Assembly (NCBI GenBank): GCA_937967755.1 | Contig: CALBTA010000444.1 | Span: 1 to 5,251, forward strand | DNA length: 5,251 nt | Direction: 5' to 3' | Source of the DNA: an uncultured Planctomycetaceae bacterium | GTDB lineage: Bacteria; Planctomycetota; Planctomycetia; Pirellulales; Pirellulaceae | Part shown: positions 1 to 4,481 of the stretch, in pieces | Numbering within the stretch: position 1 is the stretch's first letter | How the letters are laid out: each line of letters begins with the position of its first letter | Notes under the pieces: model-generated | What the model was told of the DNA's origin: nothing | Database searches by the model: none | The model's input: only the letters and a program-made list of their open reading frames with translations | Position numbers and translations under genes: made by a program

Positions 1-1
1 C

Positions 2-589
2 TTGTCGAACGTTACGAACATCGATGTCGACAATCCCAGCGATACATTCACGGTAGGAAACGGCAGCGGCACGGATGATGCTCGGTTGGTTATCGGCGTC
101 GACGGCGGCTTGGATGCCAACGGCAATACGGTGCGTGCGTACACGCATATTCAAGACGCGGGCGGGACCGACCCGATCGACCTGGTGTTGATGTCTGATG
201 GTACCATTGCGGTTGATATCTTCGGCCCCGAATCTCACGGCATCAACGGAGAACAGGGCGGTTCGCTGCCGATCGATCCGCTGGCGTCCCATTTGGATAG
301 CGACATCCTTCACGTCACGGGCGACGCCACCCTGGCTGGGCTGCTGTCGGTCGACCTCAACGGCTACGAACCGTTTCCATTCGCTTTCTACGACGTACTG
401 TACGCTGAAGGCACGATCGATGACAGCGATCTGGACATCGAAGGGGTTCATCTGTTTCGCGTCGTCGACAACCCCGTCGGCCCTGGGCAAATCTTGCAAG
501 TCGCCGTGCCGGAGCCAGCCAGTATCGCAATTTGGTCTCTTTTGGCGTTGGCTTTAACTGGATTCGCGTGGCGAAAGATGCGAAGCTAG
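2..589 (+). CDS. PEP-CTERM sorting-domain protein, C-terminal part (5' end outside window)
   Basis: This is the 3' end of a gene for an exported, envelope-anchored protein. The frame is open from the left edge and no signal peptide is visible; the TTG at 2 is probably an internal Leu codon, so the true start lies upstream. The last 27 of the 195 visible residues form a PEP-CTERM anchor: V-P-E-P-A-S (169-174), a hydrophobic helix (about 175-190), then the basic tail R-K-M-R-S. In this family the tripartite tail is recognised by an exosortase; none is encoded here. The upstream part is acidic, Gly/Asp-rich and apparently beta-rich. Residues about 103-155 (L-H-V-T-G-D-A-T-L-A-G-L-L-S-V-D-L and following) resemble the strand-rich segment that often precedes this anchor in planctomycete surface proteins. 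The stop is TAG at 587-589, 27 bases before the next start, so co-transcription is possible. Ligand and function are not recognisable. The anchor call is firm. Confidence 0.88.
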   Translation: MSNVTNIDVDNPSDTFTVGNGSGTDDARLVIGVDGGLDANGNTVRAYTHIQDAGGTDPIDLVLMSDGTIAVDIFGPESHGINGEQGGSLPIDPLASHLDSDILHVTGDATLAGLLSVDLNGYEPFPFAFYDVLYAEGTIDDSDLDIEGVHLFRVVDNPVGPGQILQVAVPEPASIAIWSLLALALTGFAWRKMRS

Positions 590-603
590 TCCGTAACTTC
601 CAT

Positions 604-607
604 GGAG
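604..607 (+). promoter_or_regulatory. Shine-Dalgarno deciding the DUF1559 start
   Basis: GGAG at 604-607 lies 9 bases before the ATG at 617. The alternative in-frame ATG at 602 would place this motif inside the gene and has no purine-rich site upstream of it. This favours 617 as the start. Confidence 0.55.
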
Positions 608-616
608 ACTAGCACA

Positions 617-1570
617 ATGAGAAGCCGCCAATCCTCCCGCGCATTCACGCTGGTCGAATTGCTGGTGGTGATTGCCATCATCGGTATTCTGGTTGCCTTG
701 TTGTTGCCCGCGGTGCAGCAAGCCCGCGAGGCGGCTCGGCGGATGCAGTGCCAGAATAACATTAAGCAAATTTCCCTGGCGATGCATAGCTTCCATGAAG
801 CGAAGGGGTCGTTTCCGTACGGCACGCTGGACGAGGCATCGACTCCGATCCGCAAACGGGATACCTGGTTCCAGCAAATCTGGCCCCACCTCGATCAGCA
901 GAACGCCAACGACAAATATCAAGACTTCACCGGCGCTTGGGTGATGGATACCCCGGTGGAAATTAAGGATCTGGTCGTGCCGGCGTTTGTTTGCCCTTCG
1001 GATATTCGCGCCCCCGGATTCGGCGGCGGAGGCGGGCTGCGCAGCGGCGGTTACGGGTTCATGGGAAACTACGTCGCCAACGCCGGTGATGACTACATCA
1101 AGATCAATCGCCCGGGTTATCCCGATTACGGCATACACGAGTTGAACGGAGTGTTTTACGCCAATAGCGAAACGCGGATCGGCGACATCCGCGACGGAAC
1201 AACCAACACGCTGCTGATTTCCGAAGTGAAAGTCCGCGGCAAAAAGGGAGATACCGGCTGGGGGGGCGGTGGTTCGTATTGGGGCGGCGGGCAGCATTCA
1301 GGCTTTGGCTTCACCGCCATGGAGCCGCCCAACGCCAACGTTTCCGACCGGGCTTGGACTTGTAACGCCACGTTCGACGACTCGCCCTGCACCGATGTCG
1401 GGGACGACATCAACAAGCGCGTCATCACCCGCAGCTTCCACCCCGGCGGCGTGCTGGCTTCCTTCGCCGACGGCAGCGTGCATTTCTTTTCCGATTCGAT
1501 CGATCTGATCACCTGGAAGGCCCTCGCCACGCGGACGGGTAAGGAAGTGGTGGATGCCGGTTCTTATTGA
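617..1570 (+). CDS. DUF1559 domain pseudopilin-like protein (prepilin N-terminus, H-X9-DG C-terminus)
   Basis: This is a 317-residue type IV pilin/pseudopilin-like protein, expected to be processed by a prepilin peptidase and held in the inner membrane by its N-terminal helix. The leader M-R-S-R-Q-S-S-R-A ends before F10-T-L-V-E14, giving the canonical Glu at mature position 5. A hydrophobic helix follows (about 12-33), then the conserved P-A-V-Q-Q-A-R-E-A-A-R-R-M-Q-C (31-45). DUF1559 hallmarks are V-C-P-S-D (125-129), N-G-V-F-Y (177-181), I-x-D-G-T-T-N-T-L-L-I-S-E (191-203) and, near the C-terminus, H275 followed by nine residues and D285-G286, the H-X9-DG motif. Length is normal for the family. 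Two Gly-rich stretches (134-148, 214-231) are notable. The residue before the cleavage site is Ala rather than the usual Gly. An ATG at 602 would add five residues; 617 is preferred for its GGAG site. DUF1559 proteins occur in many copies in planctomycetes, and their individual roles are largely unknown. A lipoprotein gene follows, a common pairing. Confidence 0.93.
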   Translation: MRSRQSSRAFTLVELLVVIAIIGILVALLLPAVQQAREAARRMQCQNNIKQISLAMHSFHEAKGSFPYGTLDEASTPIRKRDTWFQQIWPHLDQQNANDKYQDFTGAWVMDTPVEIKDLVVPAFVCPSDIRAPGFGGGGGLRSGGYGFMGNYVANAGDDYIKINRPGYPDYGIHELNGVFYANSETRIGDIRDGTTNTLLISEVKVRGKKGDTGWGGGGSYWGGGQHSGFGFTAMEPPNANVSDRAWTCNATFDDSPCTDVGDDINKRVITRSFHPGGVLASFADGSVHFFSDSIDLITWKALATRTGKEVVDAGSY

Positions 1571-1580
1571 GTTTCTGGCC

Positions 1581-1617
1581 GTTTTGTAGAACGGATTGAC
1601 TATCCGTTCTACAAAAC
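1581..1617. repeat. Perfect hairpin, 16-bp arms, GTAGAACGGAT-type palindromic repeat
   Basis: Arms 1581-1596 (GTTTTGTAGAACGGAT) and 1602-1617 (ATCCGTTCTACAAAAC) are exact reverse complements around the loop TGACT. It lies 10 bases after the DUF1559 stop. There is no T-run on either side, so it is not a classical intrinsic terminator, although it could stall transcription or protect the 3' end of the upstream message. The arm core matches the 2949-3015 element at 9 of 11 bases (GTAGAACGGAT versus GTAGGACGGGT), with compensating changes in the other arm, so the two look like members of one dispersed palindromic family. Confidence 0.85.
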
Positions 1618-1640
1618 AGCACGCCACTCGACCTCTGAAC

Positions 1641-1743
1641 GAGAATTGAAAATGGAGGATTGCAAATTGAAAATTGCAGAGCAAGAAACCGCGGATTCAA
1701 GCCAATTTGCAGTTTCCAATTTGCAATGGCCAATTTGCAATCC
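1641..1743. repeat. AT-rich repeat patch with CAATTTGCA units in both orientations
   Basis: The motif CCAATTTGCA occurs at 1702, 1716 and 1730, exactly 14 bases apart. The left part (about 1645-1680) carries the same motif inverted, as in GATTGCAAATTG and AAAATTGCA. GGATTGCAAATTG at 1657-1669 is a perfect reverse complement of CAATTTGCAATCC at 1731-1743, so the patch could fold into a long imperfect hairpin. Its composition is clearly more AT-rich than the neighbouring genes. It ends one base before the preferred lipoprotein start at 1745 and is open in the lipoprotein frame, so an automatic caller may extend that gene through it. From memory, similar AATTTGCAAATTG-type stretches recur between planctomycete genes; this was not checked. 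Confidence 0.7.
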
Positions 1744-1744
1744 G

Positions 1745-2164
1745 ATGCGGCTGGGGGTTGTTGCCGCGCTGAAGCGAACCGCGCTGTTCGGGGTAATTAT
1801 CTCCACGCTCACCGGCTGCGGACCCCGCGGCCCGGTAACCTACCCCGTCTCGGGCACGGTCAAAGTCGACGGTCAGCCGGTGGCCAACGGTGAGATCATC
1901 TTCCGCGCGGCCGACGGGGCGACGGGAAGTTGGGAAGCGAAGATCACCGATGGCAGTTACAGCTTGGAATCGACTGCCGGCGAAAAGAGGGTCGAGATCA
2001 CCGCCCGGCGAAAAATCGACGCCGCCGGCAACGCCGACAGCGGCGAACCGGCCTTCAGCTTCGAAGCGTACATTCCCGAAAAATACAACGAGAAATCTGA
2101 CCTGAAAGCCACGGTCACTTCCGCCGGGCCGAATGTGTTCGACTTCGATTTGGAAGCGGAATGA
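1745..2164 (+). CDS. Small lipoprotein with carboxypeptidase-regulatory-like (Ig-like) domain
   Basis: This is a 139-residue predicted lipoprotein. From the ATG at 1745 it has a basic n-region (R2, K10, R11), a hydrophobic stretch (12-21) and the lipobox L22-T-G-C25, so Cys25 should be acylated and become the mature N-terminus. Next comes P-V-S-G-T-V-K-V-D-G-Q-P-V-A-N-G-E-I (34-51), the opening strands of a carboxypeptidase-regulatory-like beta-sandwich, then I-T-D-G-S-Y-S-L (67-74) and the ending I-P-E-K-Y-N (110-115) to F-D-F-D-L (132-136). This is a recognisable planctomycete family, often encoded directly after a DUF1559 gene as here; its function is unknown. The start is uncertain. The frame continues upstream to an ATG at 1652 and a TTG at 1646, but those extra residues are encoded by the repeat and would bury the signal peptide. 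No Shine-Dalgarno precedes 1745. The stop is 28 bases from the facing DUF4198-like stop. Confidence 0.85.
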   Translation: MRLGVVAALKRTALFGVIISTLTGCGPRGPVTYPVSGTVKVDGQPVANGEIIFRAADGATGSWEAKITDGSYSLESTAGEKRVEITARRKIDAAGNADSGEPAFSFEAYIPEKYNEKSDLKATVTSAGPNVFDFDLEAE

Positions 2165-2169
2165 GGGAT

Positions 2170-2196
2170 CGGCGGCCTTGGAAGACCGCCGTCTAC
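2170..2196. terminator. Hairpin between convergent genes; possible bidirectional terminator or degenerate repeat
   Basis: CGGCGG (2170-2175) pairs with CCGCCG (2186-2191). Inside, after one mismatch, CTT faces AAG, leaving a short loop. It occupies the 28-base space between two facing stop codons, where a bidirectional terminator would be expected, but no T-run follows on either strand. Read on the minus strand it begins GTAGACGG, similar to the GTAGGACGG arm of the 2949-3015 element, so it may be a diverged repeat. The TAG stop of the minus-strand gene lies within that GTAG. Confidence 0.4.
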
Positions 2197-2912
2197 TCCG
2201 GCGCCTTCAACACCATCAGCAGCGTGGCGTGGTGGTGGACTTCTTCGTAGGCTTTGCCGCCGAACTCACCCGGCTGCTTCACAACCATCTTGGTGCGCAG
2301 GCCATATTGCCCGCCGTGGTCGACCGGGATAATCGCCACGCCGTCGTCGTTCGTCTTGAAACTTTTCGCCACTCGCGGGCTGCGCAGCGCGATTTCCTGA
2401 TTGGCCAGCGGCTCGCCGTCCCAGGTTGCGCGGACTGACAGTTCGCCATCGACCAGCGCGGGTTGCAATTGCAACTTGAGATTTTTCGATGGCGCCAACT
2501 TCGAGACCGCTTCCGCGTCGCGGGCGTCAATGTGCCGGGCGTAGTACTGCAGCAGCGTATCGGTCTTCCCGTAACGGTACACGCCCCACTTCGTGTACAA
2601 GTCAACGCCGCGCGGCGATGGAGCGGTCAGTTCCGCTTGCAGCCAGCGGAGTTTCCCTTCCTTCGTATCGGCTAGTTCGATTTCCTGGGGATCGTCGGAT
2701 GGGCTGGTGGCCCAAAAAGTTCCGCGCTCGATGAATGGGTCCAAATACGCCCCATCGCCAGGTTTGGGGGCGTGTTCGAAATAGAACAAGACCGTGCCAT
2801 GCTTACCCTCGTTGCCGTCGATTTTGATCCAAGGGTAATGGGCCTTTGCCGATTGCGTTCCGCAGAGCATCACCGCAAAGACCAGCGCCACTAAGGAAAC
2901 TCGGTGGGCCAT
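2193..2912 (-). CDS. Secreted DUF4198-like protein
   Basis: This is a 239-residue exported protein. The Sec signal peptide (basic start, hydrophobic 5-17) ends at A22-K-A24, so the mature protein should begin H25-Y-P-W-I. Family-like features follow: V-L-F-Y-F-E-H-A-P-K-P-G-D (41-53), Y-T-K-W-G-V-Y-R-Y-G (106-115), L-L-Q-Y-Y-A-R (120-126), a C-terminal Ig-like module with W-D-G-E-P-L-A-N-Q-E-I (164-174) and T-N-D-D-G-V-A-I-I (187-195), and the near-terminal H-H-H-A-T-L (226-231). DUF4198 proteins start their mature chain with A-H-x-x-W-[LI] and end near an H-x-A-T-L strand; some are annotated as linked to nickel or cobalt uptake, but the role is not established. A His at the mature N-terminus plus three consecutive His would suit metal binding, which is inference. 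The ATG at 2912 is chosen over an in-frame TTG at 2918 because AAGGAG lies 7 bases upstream. It probably has its own transcript, given the 136-base gap behind it. Confidence 0.85.
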   Translation of the reverse strand: MAHRVSLVALVFAVMLCGTQSAKAHYPWIKIDGNEGKHGTVLFYFEHAPKPGDGAYLDPFIERGTFWATSPSDDPQEIELADTKEGKLRWLQAELTAPSPRGVDLYTKWGVYRYGKTDTLLQYYARHIDARDAEAVSKLAPSKNLKLQLQPALVDGELSVRATWDGEPLANQEIALRSPRVAKSFKTNDDGVAIIPVDHGGQYGLRTKMVVKQPGEFGGKAYEEVHHHATLLMVLKAPE

Positions 2913-2919
2913 TTTCAAT

Positions 2920-2925
2920 CTCCTT
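2920..2925 (-). promoter_or_regulatory. Shine-Dalgarno (AAGGAG) of the DUF4198-like gene
   Basis: Read on the minus strand, AAGGAG ends 7 bases before the ATG at 2912. It is the strongest ribosome-binding site in the window and settles the start against the upstream in-frame TTG at 2918, which would leave almost no spacing. Confidence 0.75.
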
Positions 2926-2948
2926 CATTGGAAGCAAGTGTTCTTTCC

Positions 2949-3015
2949 GTAGGACGGGTTTTCTACCCGTCCCGTGCGCAACCGTTCCGCTGGACGGGTT
3001 ACAAACCCGTCCTAC
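2949..3015. repeat. Nested double palindrome, GTAGGACGGGTT family
   Basis: There are two small hairpins: 2952-2959 with 2965-2972 (GGACGGGT/ACCCGTCC, loop TTTCT) and 2992-3000 with 3004-3012 (GGACGGGTT/AACCCGTCC, loop ACA). They are separated by 19 bases. The outer flanks form a perfect 12-bp inverted repeat, GTAGGACGGGTT (2949-2960) and AACCCGTCCTAC (3004-3015). The element can therefore fold either as two hairpins or as one long hairpin. It lies in the 136-base spacer upstream of the DUF4198-like gene and would fall in that gene's 5' leader. It is related in sequence to the 1581-1617 hairpin. Confidence 0.85.
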
Positions 3016-3020
3016 TCATG

Positions 3021-3049
3021 ATTCTATCGTGTGCGCGGGCCGCTGTCGC
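3021..3049 (-). promoter_or_regulatory. Weak candidate sigma70-type promoter for the DUF4198-like gene
   Basis: On the minus strand, GCGACA (3044-3049) and TAGAAT (3021-3026) are 17 bases apart and match the -35 and -10 consensus at 4/6 and 5/6. The position fits a transcript that starts just before the double palindrome and reads into the DUF4198-like gene. Such matches arise by chance, and planctomycete promoters are poorly defined. Confidence 0.25.
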
Positions 3050-4194
3050 TAAGCATCTTGCCGCGGGGGCTGGTAGGGGTTTCCCGTTTCTGGCGTTCGC
3101 TCGATTTCCGGGGCCGGCGGGTCCTCGGCTGCCCGCGGATTTACATTTTGCTCGACGTAAGCAATGAACGCGGCGCGGTCGGCGTCGCTGGCGAAAGCGT
3201 CCAGCGGGAAGGCCGATTGCTCGCCGGCGTTTTCACCCCGGTGCAGCACGAGGAAGTTTTCGCTTTGGGTGAAATGGCTGAAACTGCGCCAAGCCACGAA
3301 CGACTCCTCGTCGAAGGTGCAACGGCTGATGCCACGCGGCGAGTAAACGGTCAGCGTTTCTCCGGGCGGTCGCCGGCGATAGGCCGCCACCGCCTGCCAG
3401 CGGCGAACCACACCGTACAACTGCGTGGAAACCAGGCAGCTTAACAAGGCCACCGCCACGCAGCCCATGAATTTTCCCGCCGCCGGGTCGAGCAACGCCA
3501 TCATCGCCGCCAGCACGCCGACCGCGCCCACCCAAGCCACCCAGGAAATGAACGACTTCTGCGGCGGGTTCACGCCGTACAGATCGAAGTTGACTAGCTC
3601 TTGAATCGTCGGCTTGTGCCGCACGGAGATTAACTCGGGATCGGAATGCGCATGGATCAAATCGGCTTCGCGCAGCGGCCACGGCGGCAGCGGACCTTCT
3701 ACCGATTGTGCTGAGTTGCTTTTTTTCTGGCGGGCGAATTCAGCGAACGCATCCGCGGCAGCCGGCGACGCGAATGCCCGGCGGTTGATCGGGAAGGCGT
3801 TGAGCCGTTCGACTTCGATCAGCACGTAGTCGTTCGTCTCGCCGACCCGTCCCATCGCCGACCAGGCGCGGCGCTCGCGCCCGAGTTCGCTCTCCGCCGA
3901 CCAAAACTCTTCCTCCAGCCGCAACGTCGTCGGCCGGGCGATGGAAAGATCGACCTGCGGCCGTTTAACAATCACCATCACCACGACGTACAGAACGATC
4001 GCCGCGACCACGGCCCAACAAACCAAAACGATTGTGTAGTAGCCCAGCACCAGCGGTAGGATCGAACCCAGCACCAACGCCAACAGAACGAATGCTCCGA
4101 CCCACAACAGGGGTGCCCAGGTGCGGTACCACGGATAGAAGCGGTAAAGCGCCCGCAAGTCTTCTTCGACATACTGGAAGGTGACTTGGTGCAT
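3049..4194 (-). CDS. Membrane protein with two tandem YcxB-like units
   Basis: This is a 381-residue integral membrane protein of unknown function. It has two hydrophobic regions, 26-76 (long enough for two helices) and 214-262 (two helices), each followed by a soluble domain, about 85-155 and 275-350. The soluble domains resemble each other: A110-W followed by N121-D-Y-V-L-I and A133-F-P-I-N-R-R-A-F-A-S in the first, A301-W followed by E312-N-F-L-V-L and A328-F-P-L-D-A-F-A-S in the second. The pattern of Trp, a hydrophobic strand, [AIF]-P, AF and a final helix fits the YcxB-like C-terminal domain. YcxB-like proteins are usually about half this length, so this looks like a whole-unit duplication. 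The C-terminal tail is Pro-rich and ends near G-N-P-Y-Q-P-P. The ATG at 4194 is preferred to an in-frame TTG at 4227; neither has a convincing Shine-Dalgarno. The 287-base gap behind it makes co-transcription with the permease gene uncertain. The coding call is firm; the family call is moderate. Confidence 0.82.
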   Translation of the reverse strand: MHQVTFQYVEEDLRALYRFYPWYRTWAPLLWVGAFVLLALVLGSILPLVLGYYTIVLVCWAVVAAIVLYVVVMVIVKRPQVDLSIARPTTLRLEEEFWSAESELGRERRAWSAMGRVGETNDYVLIEVERLNAFPINRRAFASPAAADAFAEFARQKKSNSAQSVEGPLPPWPLREADLIHAHSDPELISVRHKPTIQELVNFDLYGVNPPQKSFISWVAWVGAVGVLAAMMALLDPAAGKFMGCVAVALLSCLVSTQLYGVVRRWQAVAAYRRRPPGETLTVYSPRGISRCTFDEESFVAWRSFSHFTQSENFLVLHRGENAGEQSAFPLDAFASDADRAAFIAYVEQNVNPRAAEDPPAPEIERTPETGNPYQPPRQDA

Positions 4195-4481
4195 TGGTGA
4201 CTGACGGAATTGAACAGGAGAGAGCAAAGGAAACGGAGAAGGAAATTGCTTTCATGTTTTCTTTGATTGAGCGTCAGGTCGGTTTTTCGTATGGCGTGAT
4301 GCCGCTTCGTTGTTCTGCGACTCATCCTTGTCCTACATACGCGCTGCCGGGGTTCCGATCAGTCCGTCGAGTACGAAAAGACGAGTACGAAAACCGTTCA
4401 CTCCGAAAAGTAGAAAGCGAGCGCGAGGCCGTCTAAGAAATCTTTCCTCCGTTTCCTCTGTTGCCGCCGGTTCAATCCCGC
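4195..4481. other. Gene-free spacer with inverted and direct short repeats
   Basis: These 287 bases separate the YcxB-like and permease genes. I see no convincing gene; a short plus-strand frame across it (4194-4436) has no family features. Near its ends lie purine-rich and pyrimidine-rich stretches that are inverted copies: AGGAAACGGAG at 4228-4238 and CTCCGTTTCCT at 4447-4457, with similar flanks (AAGGAAA versus TTTCC). A tandem pair at 4368-4393 lies between them. Together these suggest a composite repeat element rather than an RNA gene. It is likely to include the 5' leader and promoter of the YcxB-like gene, but no clear -35/-10 pair was found. Confidence 0.5.
4368..4393 (+). repeat. Two tandem copies of CGAGTACGAAAA, period 14
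   Basis: CGAGTACGAAAA occurs at 4368-4379 and again at 4382-4393, identical over 12 bases. The copies sit in the gene-free spacer between the YcxB-like and permease genes. Two copies are too few to call an array or an iteron-type site. Confidence 0.6.

Noticed and set aside
554..1297. Long minus-strand open frame (about 247 codons) opposite the DUF1559 gene
   Set aside because: It is a codon-bias shadow. The opposite strand carries unmistakable DUF1559 motifs across the same bases, and the antisense translation is low-complexity with no family features.
1581..1617. 16-bp hairpin as a classical rho-independent terminator of the DUF1559 gene
   Set aside because: No T-run follows the stem on either strand, and a related element occurs upstream of a gene at 2949-3015, so a repeat is the better description.
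1702..1743. 14-base-period CCAATTTGCA units as a CRISPR or iteron array
   Set aside because: The period is far too short for CRISPR, there are only three units, inverted copies lie alongside, and no cas or replication gene is nearby.
3233..3682. Minus-strand open frame of about 149 codons inside the YcxB-like gene
   Set aside because: It is an Arg/Gly/Ala-rich frame-shifted shadow of the YcxB-like gene, which itself has coherent membrane segments and an internal duplication.
4194..4436. Small plus-strand open frame of 80 codons in the spacer, and an overlapping one at 4310-4603
   Set aside because: Both consist largely of repeat DNA, have no recognisable domain or Shine-Dalgarno, and the second runs antisense into the permease gene.
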